Part shown: positions 18,185-27,187 of the stretch, piece by piece | Position numbering within the stretch: position 1 is the first letter of the stretch | Layout: each line of letters begins with the position of its first letter | Assembly: GCF_029269825.1 (NCBI RefSeq) | Contig: NZ_JARJHU010000008.1 | Span: 186,001-250,000, forward strand | Direction: 5' to 3' | Source: Pedobacter sp. JY14-1 | GTDB taxonomy: Bacteria > Bacteroidota > Bacteroidia > Sphingobacteriales > Sphingobacteriaceae | DNA length: 64,000 nucleotides | Notes under the pieces: model-generated | The model's database searches: none | What the model was told of the DNA's origin: nothing | Seen by the model: the letters and a program-made list of their open reading frames with translations, nothing else | Position numbers and translations under genes: made by a program

Positions 18185-18583
18185 CTAAACAATGAAAACT
18201 GATCCTGATTTCGGAGGCTGCCAGATCTTGCCCCCGGTGGCACCGGGCACAAAGCAGTCCGTATAAACCGGATGCTGCCCTGTAATAATCGCAGCAACAG
18301 GCTTTTTTAACTGGCTGATGTAAATAGCAGCAATCGCAGGGCTGAAAACTCCCGCAAAATGTACCGACTTAAAAGGAAGCTGGTTGTCCCTGTCCTCATC
18401 ATTATCCGTATGCGGCACAGAATTATAATGATCCATGAGATAAGTCAAAAACGTAATACTGCTGTCCAGTTCCTTATGCTCAAAGTAATGCTGGAAAAGC
18501 ACCGGCAACTTCACCATCTCCCTCAATCCGGTATTCGAAAAAAGGAAAAGAGATAAAATAAAAAGTACCAGTGTTTTCTTCAT
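18185..18583 (-). CDS. Small secreted protein at the head of the metal-efflux operon
   Basis: A 132-residue protein with a signal peptide (MKKTLVLFILSLFLFSNTG). The mature part holds several His and acidic residues (FQHYFEHKELD, MDHYNSVPHTDNDEDRD) and FAGVFSPAIAAIYISQLKKP. Small proteins of this type precede RND metal-efflux genes in many Bacteroidota; a periplasmic metal-binding role is an inference from the His-rich part and the position 58 bases upstream of the pump. Its start codon lies only 8 bases after a perfect -7 box, so the transcript may be almost leaderless. Confidence 0.75.
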   Translation of the reverse strand: MKKTLVLFILSLFLFSNTGLREMVKLPVLFQHYFEHKELDSSITFLTYLMDHYNSVPHTDNDEDRDNQLPFKSVHFAGVFSPAIAAIYISQLKKPVAAIITGQHPVYTDCFVPGATGGKIWQPPKSGSVFIV

Positions 18584-18590
18584 TCCGCAT

Positions 18591-18598
18591 CAAATATA
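18591..18598 (-). promoter_or_regulatory. -7 box of the metal-efflux operon
   Basis: TATATTTG on the minus strand matches TAnnTTTG exactly. The start codon at 18583 begins 8 bases later. No TTTG lies at the -33 distance, so an activator may be needed; no regulator gene is adjacent. Confidence 0.5.
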
Positions 18599-18617
18599 AA
18601 ATTTTAGCCACAATTTT

Positions 18618-19262
18618 TCAGGCAATAACCGCTACCGTGCCCAGATACAAAGTCGTGCTTACTGCCCGCCGCTCCCTAGCCACATAATACATCCATACTT
18701 GCAGGGTTTCCCCGGCAAAAACATCCGGCAGCCGTAGCGCCACTTCACCATCAATGCGCTTACAGACCTCCTCAAAAGTTACAAACTGCCTCCGGGCCAC
18801 ACTATAAACAACAAACGTAGCCCGGTCATCCGGTGCAGAAAAAACCGACGCTGTTCCATTCATCCATTTCACCATCAGCAAGCCGTTCACCGCCGTCAGT
18901 CCCGTCACATAGGAAACCAGCAACTCACCCCGGCTAAACACTGCCTTTTCAAAATCAATTACCCAGACTCCTTCCGCATCCTGCTTCAGCGCATGTACCA
19001 GGTGGTAGCCGATACAAGCATTCATCGGCGTTTTCGCCTCATCGTGAGACCGGAAGCCCAGCCAGATGACATCCCGAAGCGGCCGCAGCCAGCCCGATAC
19101 CAACGCCATTTTAAAACGCTGCTCCAGTTGCCTCGCCGTCCCCTTGCTCCCGCTCTTCCCCGGCAGCTCCCTCAAATACGCAACACCCCGCCAGCTCGCC
19201 GCTACCACATTACCCATCTTGCCGCTCAGCGGCCCGATGATTCCACTTTTATATTTTGCCAT
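18618..19262 (-). CDS. DUF6266 family protein (paralogue 1)
   Basis: A 214-residue protein from ATG 19262 (MAKYKSGIIGPLSGKMGNVV). An in-frame TTG four codons upstream is less likely, because the paralogue at 19381-20043 starts at the matching point (MGKFKQGILGDVSGRVGNAV). The N-terminal GxxGxxxGKxGNVVAASWRG stretch is shared by both copies and resembles what I know as DUF6266, common in Pedobacter and relatives. The C-terminal part is rich in beta strand (VWMYYVARERRAVSTTLYLG). There is no signal peptide. Function unknown. A palindromic repeat separates the two copies. Confidence 0.75.
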   Translation of the reverse strand: MAKYKSGIIGPLSGKMGNVVAASWRGVAYLRELPGKSGSKGTARQLEQRFKMALVSGWLRPLRDVIWLGFRSHDEAKTPMNACIGYHLVHALKQDAEGVWVIDFEKAVFSRGELLVSYVTGLTAVNGLLMVKWMNGTASVFSAPDDRATFVVYSVARRQFVTFEEVCKRIDGEVALRLPDVFAGETLQVWMYYVARERRAVSTTLYLGTVAVIA

Positions 19263-19286
19263 AATAAATCCCAATAATTATCCATT

Positions 19287-19370
19287 CGTCATTGCGAGGA
19301 GGAACGACGAAGCAATCCCTCACTCGCTTGTCAGAGATTGCTTCGAAAGCTACGCATTCTCGCAATGACG
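19287..19370. repeat. REP-like palindromic repeat, family 2, full copy
   Basis: CGTCATTGCGAG at the left is mirrored by CTCGCAATGACG at the right, with inner arms CGAAGCAATC and GATTGCTTCG. The 84-bp element fills most of the gap between the two DUF6266 genes. A half copy of the same family lies inside the anti-sigma gene (33216-33241). Repeats of this sequence type are widespread and often linked to REP-associated transposases, none of which is in the window. Confidence 0.8.
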
Positions 19371-19380
19371 GAGCACTAAC

Positions 19381-20043
19381 TTACTGCACTTCAAGCTGCC
19401 CCGCGTAAACCGAGTCTGAGACCTTCATTCCGTCACTCCTTACAAAGTAACACCAGACATGCACAACAGACCCTGCCCACGAGGCAGGCACCTGCAGGTC
19501 ATAGCCCTCAGCACTCCGCTCGGCAGCACCTTGCCTTATTGCCCAGCCCTGCTTCACCGGGCAATACGCCACCACCGTAATCCTGTCGTCATTCGGGTCC
19601 AGCGGATCAGCCGGCACTACCGGAGCAGGTGCATTGTTCTCCCAACTCACATCGATCTGCGCGTCCACTGTCGTTGCCAACACCACCGCTGATACCGAAA
19701 GCAGCTTGCCCCTTGCATAAACGATCTTTGAATAGTCGATCGACAGCGCAGGATAAACACCCGTCACCGCCTCCCTGCGATTCAGCGAAAACGCCTTGTT
19801 AAACGGTGTCATCCCTTTCTCCACAGACTGGAAGCCCACCTTAAACAGCGGCGCACAGTCTTCATTCATAAATCCGTTCATTAATGTAAAAGCAGCTCTT
19901 GCGGCCAGCTCCGGCAGCGTGGCCGGTTTGGTAGTCGGAGTCGGACGCTCCCTTACCACATTGATTCCGCGCCAGCTCGCGAAAACCGCGTTGCCAACCC
20001 GTCCAGATACATCCCCCAGGATGCCTTGTTTAAACTTTCCCAT
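19381..20043 (-). CDS. DUF6266 family protein (paralogue 2)
   Basis: A 220-residue protein homologous to the adjacent gene over its whole length. Shared parts are the start (MGKFKQGILGDVSGRVGNAV, FASWRGINVVRE), a middle TPFNKAFSLNR (compare TPMNACIGYHL) and the end VHVWCYFVRSDGMKVSDSVY (compare VWMYYVARERRAVSTTLYLG). A Pro-rich linker (NNAPAPVVPADPLDPNDD) is found only here. The two are probably a tandem duplication that has diverged. Function unknown; no signal peptide or membrane span. Confidence 0.75.
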   Translation of the reverse strand: MGKFKQGILGDVSGRVGNAVFASWRGINVVRERPTPTTKPATLPELAARAAFTLMNGFMNEDCAPLFKVGFQSVEKGMTPFNKAFSLNRREAVTGVYPALSIDYSKIVYARGKLLSVSAVVLATTVDAQIDVSWENNAPAPVVPADPLDPNDDRITVVAYCPVKQGWAIRQGAAERSAEGYDLQVPASWAGSVVHVWCYFVRSDGMKVSDSVYAGQLEVQ

Positions 20044-20070
20044 TCTTCTATATTTTTAATGGGTTCAAAA

Positions 20071-20124
20071 CATCACGTACCCCGGCAAAGTAATTTGATA
20101 TGAACAACCGCCGGGGCCGTGATG
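20071..20124 (-). terminator. Long hairpin between two genes, possible terminator
   Basis: CATCACG-TA-CCCCGGC (20071-20086) pairs with GCCGGGG-C-CGTGATG (20110-20124): two 7-bp stems with a small internal loop and a 23-base terminal loop. On the minus strand it is followed by TTTTG. It lies after the 20146-20517 gene and before DUF6266 paralogue 2, so it could end one transcript or shape the leader of the next. Confidence 0.45.
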
Positions 20125-20145
20125 AAGCTCATTAGGGCGAGCCGA

Positions 20146-20517
20146 TTACCCTTTCATTGCATTCGTTAAGTAATAAATGGCGGCGGTAAAAACTGCCGGG
20201 CCTCCGCCCCACTCGAACCTTTTACCAGCCATTCCCTCATTCCCCACAACCGGTTCAAGCCGCAGATCAACCGCATCATTTACAAGCATTACCGCAAACC
20301 TCCAGGCATTGCCGCGGCAACCATCCAGCTCACAGGAAAAATCAATCCTGCCGCCGGCTTCAGCCGATCTGGCCAGCTGCTGGAGATCGCCAATAAAAGG
20401 CAGCGGATTGCGCACCGCGATCCTGAAATTAACGCCCTGCTTCCTGAATACCAGGTAAGCCTTCCGGCCATTGTACATCCTGTAAAAACTAATTCTAAGC
20501 GTCAATCTTTGCGTCAT
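20146..20517 (-). CDS. Protein of unknown function in the DUF6266 cluster
   Basis: A 123-residue protein from ATG 20517 (MTQRLTLRISFYRMYNGRKA). The in-frame start at 20583 would add a hydrophobic 22-residue leader (TFGLLAALILLYYS) and is less likely but would make it membrane-bound. It contains RIDFSCELDGCRGNAWRFAV and ends KRFEWGGGPAVFTAAIYYLT. I do not recognise a family. It lies between DUF6266 paralogue 2 and a Crp/Fnr-type regulator, all on the minus strand with gaps near 100 bases. Confidence 0.6.
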   Translation of the reverse strand: MTQRLTLRISFYRMYNGRKAYLVFRKQGVNFRIAVRNPLPFIGDLQQLARSAEAGGRIDFSCELDGCRGNAWRFAVMLVNDAVDLRLEPVVGNEGMAGKRFEWGGGPAVFTAAIYYLTNAMKG

Positions 20518-20617
20518 AAATAGAGATTTTGTAATTCTTGAATAGTACAAAAGTATCAAGGCAGCCAGCAATCCAAAAGTCACTTTAGCCCCCGCCGCAG
20601 AGACACTTTAACCCCTC

Positions 20618-21268
20618 TCAATCGCAGCTCCCTTTCGACAGCTTCAGACACGTCTCCGAAATACCCAGAAAATCACAAACCCCTTCATTGCTCAGCAAAC
20701 ACTTGCCCTCAGCATCGAACAACCAGGGAAAAACCTGCTTCATTTCGCAATACCGAAACTTCTTATCTACGCTTTTCAAAAGTGCCGTATGCTGCCGCCA
20801 AACCTGCATCTTATCGCCAAGTATCTTTTGCGTCAGCTTATGCGCCGCAATGTGCTTTTCATACAAGCCATCCATAAACACGTTGCTTATGGCTACCAAC
20901 TCGCAATCCGTACACAGCTGCATGTACAGATCACTACTATTCGTATTCTGCACAAACTCATCAAAAAGCACCACAATCTTTTTTGCAGGCCATATAAATA
21001 AAATAATCTGCCTGCCCGTTTTGGGATCAATCTGGTAAAGTTTCACCAGGCCCTTACGCAGAAAGTAGGCCTGATTTACCACTATACCCGGCGACAGTAA
21101 AAAATCGCCCTTATATTTAATAGATGGTTTCAGCCCGTCATCCGACATCAGCCCCGCTATCATCTCATCGGGTATGTTGCTGTAAAGTCCCTTTAAATAG
21201 TCACATACTTCTTGTTTAAATTCCAGTTTTTGTCGCTCGCTTAATTTAGATGGTATTCTTTTCGCCAT
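20618..21268 (-). CDS. Crp/Fnr-type cyclic-nucleotide-binding-domain regulator
   Basis: A 216-residue protein with a cupin-like cNMP-binding fold in the first half (KYKGDFLLSPGIVVNQAYFLRKGLVKLYQID; the bulky arm RQIILFIWPAKKIVV) and a C-terminal region ending LLSNEGVCDFLGISETCLKLSKG that fits a helix-turn-helix. The arginine and glutamate that bind cAMP in Crp are not seen, as is usual in Bacteroidota members. Target unknown; its closeness to the DUF6266 genes makes them candidates. It begins about 55 bases before the AraC fragment ends. Confidence 0.75.
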   Translation of the reverse strand: MAKRIPSKLSERQKLEFKQEVCDYLKGLYSNIPDEMIAGLMSDDGLKPSIKYKGDFLLSPGIVVNQAYFLRKGLVKLYQIDPKTGRQIILFIWPAKKIVVLFDEFVQNTNSSDLYMQLCTDCELVAISNVFMDGLYEKHIAAHKLTQKILGDKMQVWRQHTALLKSVDKKFRYCEMKQVFPWLFDAEGKCLLSNEGVCDFLGISETCLKLSKGSCD

Positions 21269-21318
21269 TAATTTATCTTATTTCGTTAGTTCTTTACCGA
21301 ATGAATTTCGCAGCTTAC

Positions 21319-21353
21319 CCCCGTCATCTGGAGGTTACGAGAGATCTCTTGAA
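21319..21353 (-). repeat. Half copy of REP-like family 1 at the end of the AraC gene
   Basis: The minus strand reads CAAGAGATCTCTCG, then a short spacer, then AGATGACGGGG, the right half of the family-1 repeat also found at 32593-32664, 33003-33073 and 43360-43433. The stop codon of the AraC-type frame (TGA at 21326-21324) lies in this half repeat, so the last codons of that frame come from the repeat. Confidence 0.6.
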
Positions 21354-21644
21354 CTGTGCCGGTGAAACCCCTACCCTCCTTTTAAAACTTCTTGTAAAAT
21401 GCCCGTGGTCACAACAGCCAATGGTATACGCGATCTCGCTTACTTTCAGGGATGAATGTATGAGGAGATGAAGCGCTTCCTGATGCAGCCGTTCCTGGAT
21501 CAGCTCGTAAACTGTCTTGCCAAAGCGGCGCCTGGTAATGCCGTTCAGTACGTACAGCGTGGTATTCAACCGGGCCGCGTAAAACTCCGGATGATGCTGC
21601 TCCCGGAAATGCTGTTCAAGAAGGATTTCGAATTCGATGGTCAT
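21324..21644 (-). CDS. AraC-type DNA-binding domain, probably a 3' remnant
   Basis: A 106-residue frame holding only the double helix-turn-helix of AraC regulators: FYAARLNTTLYVLNGITRRR (first HTH) and SLKVSEIAYTIGCCDHGHFT followed by FKRRVGVSPAQF (second HTH). The ligand-binding domain expected upstream is absent. The same frame runs back about 15 more codons (FDFIKKLKSARN) before a stop, without a start. It is either a small HTH-only regulator or the tail of a decayed AraC gene. Its C-terminus is made by a half repeat. Confidence 0.6.
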   Translation of the reverse strand: MTIEFEILLEQHFREQHHPEFYAARLNTTLYVLNGITRRRFGKTVYELIQERLHQEALHLLIHSSLKVSEIAYTIGCCDHGHFTRSFKRRVGVSPAQFKRSLVTSR

Positions 21645-21812
21645 ATTTCTTGCAGACTTCAGCTTTTTAATGAAATCAAAAGCTGTTTATATTGCTAAGC
21701 AAATCGGGCTGTAGTCAGCTAAGTGTTTACGAAAAACATCATAACTAACCTAAGAATTCACATCTGGTCAACTGTATTTTAGGAATATACGAATTCATTG
21801 TATTGACTCTTT

Positions 21813-24467
21813 TTAGTGTTTTGGCATTAAATTGCCTCCCTTCTTATCGTCCTCAGGCACATTCCATGTGGGAATGCCAGTCAGCATCTTTCTATACGAA
21901 TCATGGATATCTGGTCTGTTCGGTTCGAGTTCAATTGCTCTCTCCTCATACAGGAGTGCCTTCTCCTTTTCGCCTAACTTGTATAACAGATTTGCATGGG
22001 TGTCCAACAGTAAACCCGTTTCTTCCAACATTAGTGCGTGTGAAGTCAAGACAACCGCTTGCCTAAGAATTCTCTCGTCCAAACTATTCTCAAAAATATT
22101 CCAGCAAATGTTATTTATTATTCCCCCGTTGATCCAACTACGCTTCTTTCCATATTTTTCAAACCAATTGTTGGTGATCGTGTAAAAAGTCTCATAATCG
22201 GAATGATTAATGCTGTACAGCCAACGGGATTGCCAAACAGATTCTTGGCCTAAGGCACCGTACTTCGCAGTCATTTTTTTGTCGAGTTCATCCCAATCTA
22301 GAACATTGAAACGACCGGTGAGAGGCTTGATGTGTGTTTCTTCAATGACACTTAGAATCTTAAATTCTGCCTTATCGGCACCTAAGATTTCATTTATTTT
22401 TCGAATATTATTATAATAAATTTCAAAGCCTCTGTCTGATGTGGAGTTAGTGAATGCTTTGAGGAATTTCAAATTTATTTCTTTTAGCGGATTAGTTAAT
22501 CTTCTGATATATTCATTAGAGATCCTTTTGAGACTAGTTGTATCCTTACGTTGATTTGCCATGATTGCAAGCTGTCTTAAGAAAGCGGAATCTAGTCGTC
22601 CATGGTGATATTCTCTTAACATATCCTCATAGTTCTGAAATGAAGTGACCTGTACCGCTAGATTAAGGTCCATCACGTCGATGGTTTGTTTTTTGCTGAT
22701 TGAAGATAATCTTTCGTTTATTAGCCTTATTGTATCCAAAGGTATTTTGATAATTTTTCGATCGTAGCTCACCAACCCATTTTGCTCGGTTTCGACATCA
22801 TAAAGTTGTGTATAGATTGATCCACTCAATCCTTGAGCTTTAAGCATTGCCAGGGAATCAACCATTGTGGAGTATTTGAGAGCCATTGTTTTGGGAGAAT
22901 TTATCCCGTCATAACCCCAACTAGCCTTGATGTCGTCCCATAGGTGACCCTCGACTCTAACACCTATTCCTCCAAACTCTCCTAGAACTTGCGCCTTGCC
23001 TGCTTGCTTAATTGGCATCATTGGGTTTGGGTAACTATGAACGTCGGTAATATCTGACGCGGCATATGGATTATCAGGCGGTGATCTAAGGTCACTGTTC
23101 ACGTATAAATACTCACCACTGTGTCCGTTAACGATTCTTGAAGGGTCGGAGTCTTTGATCCATTTAGTAAGTCTTTCTTGATCATACTGTCCCCAATGTT
23201 CATTGAATAACACCCAAGTTGTGATTGAAGGGAAATTATGAAGTTGGGATAAAATTTCTGCACACTCCTGTTCGAATCTCAGTTTTGCTCCTTCACGCAA
23301 GTCTTGATGAGGATTTATCATATCCTGCCATACAAGCATTCCGATTTTGTCAGCATAGTAATACCATCTTGCAGGTTCTACCTTGATATGCTTTCTAATT
23401 GTATTAAATCCCATTGCTTTAGCAAGTTTAATATCGAAAGCTAGGGCGTCGTCAGTAGGTGCACTATAAAGACCATCTGGCCAAAAGCCCTGATCAAGCA
23501 CACCATGGTTGTAGAAAGGCTTGTTGTTTAAAAAGATGCGATCATTTCCATTATCATCTTTTTGGACATCTATCTTTCGCATACCGAAGTAACTTTTTAC
23601 TATGTCTTTTCCCAAACTAACACCGATGTCATATAAATATGGGTCATCAGGCGACCATAGCCGCACACTTGAGAGAGGTATAGAGATAGTAGTGTTACTC
23701 ATCCCAGTGAAACTCTTACCCGAAACGGTCAAAGTGACAGCTGCTTGCTTCGATGAATTCACTATTACATTTACGAGTGACCGATCAACATCAGGTGTGA
23801 TTTTAAGGCTTTTAATGTAGTTTATAGGAACTGTTTCGATCCATACAGTTTGCCATATTCCGGAACTTGGAGTGTAATAGATACTTCCAGGCAATAACAC
23901 TTGTTTTCCATGTGGACCAATGCCGCGATCACTAGGATCCAAAACCTTAACTATAAGTTCATTATTTCCAAGTTTCACACACTCAGTGATGTCAACTGAA
24001 AAAGAAGTATAACCTCCAGTATGTTTTTCTATTTCTTTTCCATTAACTATAACGGTAGATTCCCAGTCGACCCCGCCAAAATGTAATAATATCCGCTCAT
24101 TTTTCGAAATCCGTCGTAGGAAGAAGCTTCTTTTATACCAAAGTAGTTCGTCCGGCATTAACTGCTTCTTAACGCCTGATAGAGACGACTCTATCGGGAA
24201 CGGAACTAGAATGTCCCCAGCGTAATTGGTCGGTAGATTGTCCACCTTTTTTGTTATGCGATATTGCCACAAGCCATTCAGATTCTGCCAGCTCTGCCGT
24301 ATCATTTGCGGGCGTGGATATGCTGTCATTGCGTTGTTTGGCCCCACTCTCTCCGCCCATTGAGTTGGTAGTGCCAGTTCTTTAGGTCGCCACTCTTGAC
24401 TTTGGCACACTCTTACCGGTAGCATAGCGTAAATAAATATTATCGGGGCTAATAGTTGTTTGTTCAT
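21813..24467 (-). CDS. Glycoside hydrolase family 2 enzyme with a C-terminal TPR-like region
   Basis: An 884-residue secreted enzyme (signal peptide LLAPIIFIYAMLPVRVCQSQ). Residues to about 300 are the GH2 sugar-binding and Ig-like domains (WQNLNGLWQYRI, WYKRSFFL, GGVDWESTVIVNGKEIEKHT). The TIM barrel follows, with the acid/base Glu in LFNEHWGQYD and the nucleophile Glu probably in VLGEFGG. GH2 includes beta-galactosidases, beta-mannosidases and beta-glucuronidases; the sugar is not clear. The last 290 residues are helical and end with a TPR (ANLLYKLGEKEKALLYEERA), an unusual tail. ATG 24467 is preferred to an upstream TTG. It lies 30 bases after the S9 peptidase gene, at the end of the SusCD unit. 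Low G+C. Confidence 0.88.
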   Translation of the reverse strand: MNKQLLAPIIFIYAMLPVRVCQSQEWRPKELALPTQWAERVGPNNAMTAYPRPQMIRQSWQNLNGLWQYRITKKVDNLPTNYAGDILVPFPIESSLSGVKKQLMPDELLWYKRSFFLRRISKNERILLHFGGVDWESTVIVNGKEIEKHTGGYTSFSVDITECVKLGNNELIVKVLDPSDRGIGPHGKQVLLPGSIYYTPSSGIWQTVWIETVPINYIKSLKITPDVDRSLVNVIVNSSKQAAVTLTVSGKSFTGMSNTTISIPLSSVRLWSPDDPYLYDIGVSLGKDIVKSYFGMRKIDVQKDDNGNDRIFLNNKPFYNHGVLDQGFWPDGLYSAPTDDALAFDIKLAKAMGFNTIRKHIKVEPARWYYYADKIGMLVWQDMINPHQDLREGAKLRFEQECAEILSQLHNFPSITTWVLFNEHWGQYDQERLTKWIKDSDPSRIVNGHSGEYLYVNSDLRSPPDNPYAASDITDVHSYPNPMMPIKQAGKAQVLGEFGGIGVRVEGHLWDDIKASWGYDGINSPKTMALKYSTMVDSLAMLKAQGLSGSIYTQLYDVETEQNGLVSYDRKIIKIPLDTIRLINERLSSISKKQTIDVMDLNLAVQVTSFQNYEDMLREYHHGRLDSAFLRQLAIMANQRKDTTSLKRISNEYIRRLTNPLKEINLKFLKAFTNSTSDRGFEIYYNNIRKINEILGADKAEFKILSVIEETHIKPLTGRFNVLDWDELDKKMTAKYGALGQESVWQSRWLYSINHSDYETFYTITNNWFEKYGKKRSWINGGIINNICWNIFENSLDERILRQAVVLTSHALMLEETGLLLDTHANLLYKLGEKEKALLYEERAIELEPNRPDIHDSYRKMLTGIPTWNVPEDDKKGGNLMPKH

Positions 24468-24497
24468 GACGCAGTTTAATTTTGATTTCAAAGAGTA

Positions 24498-27113
24498 TTA
24501 AATTTCATTATTGTGTTTCATCCAGTTTGGAGCACTTTTATTTTTTAATAGGTAATCAAAAAACTCAAGCATTTTTGAATGAAAGTCTTTAGCGTTATCC
24601 GAAGACAGTTGGTGCCCAGAATTTTTGTAAATTAGCATCCAAACCTGTTTACGCGCCCGTCTCATGGCTAAGAACATTTCTACCGACTGCTCAAATGGCA
24701 CCAAATCGTCCTCTCTGTTATGCATCATAAGAAACGGGGTGGATATTCGGTCCACTTTCAACACGGGTGAGTTGGCGAGGTATAGCTCCGTACTTGACCA
24801 TGGGGTTACATTTAAACCATATGGGCTACCTTGTGATTGCATCTCATAGAACTGTTGTCTGTCTGGCCCCAAATCATATTGAAGTTGATTATAAGCGGAT
24901 ATCTGATTCGAGACACCTGCTGCTTCGCATGCCGCAGCGAAGCGTTTAGAATGTGTTATCATGTAGTTCGTTTGCCATCCACCATAACTGTGACCTTGGA
25001 TACCGATTTTGGAAGGATCGACAAAAGGCAACGATGCCAGATGTTTGGCGGCTCCCTCAATAGAATTGAAGGTGCCTTTTCCATTTTCGCCTGACTCAGA
25101 GTAAACATCGGGCACGAAGACTAGGTATCCCTGGTTTACAAAAAGAGGTATATTTATATTTCCCTCAGAATATGCTGGCTTAAGATATTTATGTAGTAAG
25201 TCGCTTCGCTTCGCGTAATAATTTAAAATTACGGGGTATTTGTTTTCAGATTTGAAATCTTGAGGCTTATATAGAATCCCCGATAATTCTTGTCCGTCGA
25301 CACCTTTGAAACGAACTAATGTCGCAGTCAGGAAGTTGTAATCAGCCTCAGGATAGACACTTGATATCCGTTTGTACGAATTGAAATCTGCTGTCAGATA
25401 TAAGTTTGGTGATGTAGAAGCATTTTCACGCATTACCAAGAAAATCTCACATTTCTCTGAACGTTTCACGAAACCTGCAGGTGCTTCACTAAACCCAGGT
25501 TCTAATCTGGACGATACGGCAAAAGGATACAGGTGTCCCGGCTTAAACTGAAACCTGTTACCTAATCGAAGTTTAAAGTAGCCGCCGTTCTTTGACTCTC
25601 TATCATATCCGATAATTATTAATTGTTCGTCTACTTTATAACTTCTTTGTAAGTCAGGATTTGCAATTGTTAATTCTATCCTATTTTTCTTCCCGATACC
25701 CCCAGTTAGATTCTTGGGCGAACTAGTTAGATCCAGAGCTACTTCCCAAATGTCATACTGATCTGCAATAATTGCCGAACGGCCTTCGTCAGTCCAACCA
25801 AACAGGCCGAAGTTCGATCGTCTACCCCGCCTTTGGAACTCTTCGTTATAAAACTTTTCTGGAATGCCTTCGCTAATATTTCTTGTTATGCCTTTAGAAA
25901 CTTCATAAGAAAACCAAGATCCAAGTGATGCGTCAAACCAAACAATAAAACTTTCATCTGGAGATATATAGAAGCGTCTGTTCTCATGAGTTAGAGGAAG
26001 GAAACTGTCCAAAGACCCAGAATTAAGATTTAACACTTTAAGAGAATCCTTACTTTTCTCGTCGAACCAGAGGCCATCAAGCGCAGGGCAAATCAATGCA
26101 ACTGAATTAATCCGTTCCGGCATGTAGATATATGTGTGATCATCACCAAGTCTAGCCTTTTGATTAGAACGTATATCATAGATATAGTAGTCGTTATTGT
26201 TATTGTATTGGACTCCTAATGGCTTCCTTTGGCCATGTAGGAACATATCCCTATAAGACCATAACAGTACTGATGAAGTGTCAAGCTTCGTTTCTCTCTC
26301 AGTTTTAAATAGAAGCCTCCTGTTATCTTGGGTGAACTTGACATCATATTGCAGCTTACCGGTGTCCTCATCCTTAAAAGTCAGTTTCGGGTTTTTGATT
26401 TCCCGTTCTTTCAGCCAAATTTTTCTTCGGCCGCTTTTAGGCTCTTCCGTCACATACGCTAAGTATTTATCATTGTTGCTGATGTCTGAAAATAGTATTT
26501 GGTCGGCCGACTCCATATGTTCTATAACGCCTTCCTTGAGATTAATCCATACGATGGTTTGGACTCGATTTGTATCATACTTATCTTTCATCATTAATGC
26601 AATGCTTTCAGCTTTTTCATTCAAGTTATAGGAATGTACGTTGACGTATTCACCTATTTTTTTTAAGTCGGCGTCGCGTATCGTGAAATGTTTAGAGGAG
26701 TCTGAGTATGTCAGTAGTAGTTCTTTTTTTCCAACTTGTATCAAGTGAAACCTGGATACATCTCGCAGTGTTGATGTATAAAAGTTCTTTAATTTACAAA
26801 TCGTCAAATTATTGTTAGTTAGTATAAATGCCTGGTCAGTTTTCCCAGAAAACAAAGGTGCTGATATACAACCTTTTATTATCGCGTTCTTTTCGTCGGA
26901 ACGCCTAGTTATTACTGCTATTTTCTCCCTTGATGAGTTGCTAGCGATCATAAAACTTACATAGCGTCCATCGCTAGAAATATTAGGCTCTTCCACAGTT
27001 TGCCAATTCTCTATAGCTTGTCTGTCGATAGCCTGTCTTCTGTCGGTCGCCTGACTGTATAAATTAGATGAAAGCAGTAATATTAAGAATGGAAAAATTA
27101 TATTTCTCTTCAC
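24498..27113 (-). CDS. Secreted S9-family (prolyl oligopeptidase-like) serine peptidase
   Basis: An 871-residue protein with a GTG start and a signal peptide (NIIFPFLILLLSSNLYSQ). Residues to about 590 form a degenerate beta-propeller with repeated strands such as YVSFMIASNSS, DNRRLLFKTERE and FIVWFDASLG. The C-terminal alpha/beta hydrolase has the nucleophile Ser in IQGHSYGGWQ, the Asp in NREDDLVPF and the His in NSGHQL, a full triad. S9 enzymes cut short peptides. It sits 74 bases after susD and is followed closely by GH2, so the locus may target glycopeptides or glycoproteins (inference). Low G+C like its neighbours. Confidence 0.9.
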   Translation of the reverse strand: MKRNIIFPFLILLLSSNLYSQATDRRQAIDRQAIENWQTVEEPNISSDGRYVSFMIASNSSREKIAVITRRSDEKNAIIKGCISAPLFSGKTDQAFILTNNNLTICKLKNFYTSTLRDVSRFHLIQVGKKELLLTYSDSSKHFTIRDADLKKIGEYVNVHSYNLNEKAESIALMMKDKYDTNRVQTIVWINLKEGVIEHMESADQILFSDISNNDKYLAYVTEEPKSGRRKIWLKEREIKNPKLTFKDEDTGKLQYDVKFTQDNRRLLFKTERETKLDTSSVLLWSYRDMFLHGQRKPLGVQYNNNNDYYIYDIRSNQKARLGDDHTYIYMPERINSVALICPALDGLWFDEKSKDSLKVLNLNSGSLDSFLPLTHENRRFYISPDESFIVWFDASLGSWFSYEVSKGITRNISEGIPEKFYNEEFQRRGRRSNFGLFGWTDEGRSAIIADQYDIWEVALDLTSSPKNLTGGIGKKNRIELTIANPDLQRSYKVDEQLIIIGYDRESKNGGYFKLRLGNRFQFKPGHLYPFAVSSRLEPGFSEAPAGFVKRSEKCEIFLVMRENASTSPNLYLTADFNSYKRISSVYPEADYNFLTATLVRFKGVDGQELSGILYKPQDFKSENKYPVILNYYAKRSDLLHKYLKPAYSEGNINIPLFVNQGYLVFVPDVYSESGENGKGTFNSIEGAAKHLASLPFVDPSKIGIQGHSYGGWQTNYMITHSKRFAAACEAAGVSNQISAYNQLQYDLGPDRQQFYEMQSQGSPYGLNVTPWSSTELYLANSPVLKVDRISTPFLMMHNREDDLVPFEQSVEMFLAMRRARKQVWMLIYKNSGHQLSSDNAKDFHSKMLEFFDYLLKNKSAPNWMKHNNEI

Positions 27114-27187
27114 GATTCATTTAGTTTGTGAATACTAGAAAAAGGTCACTAAGCCTTCGCGGCGCGACGGGCATACTGACCTATAGG

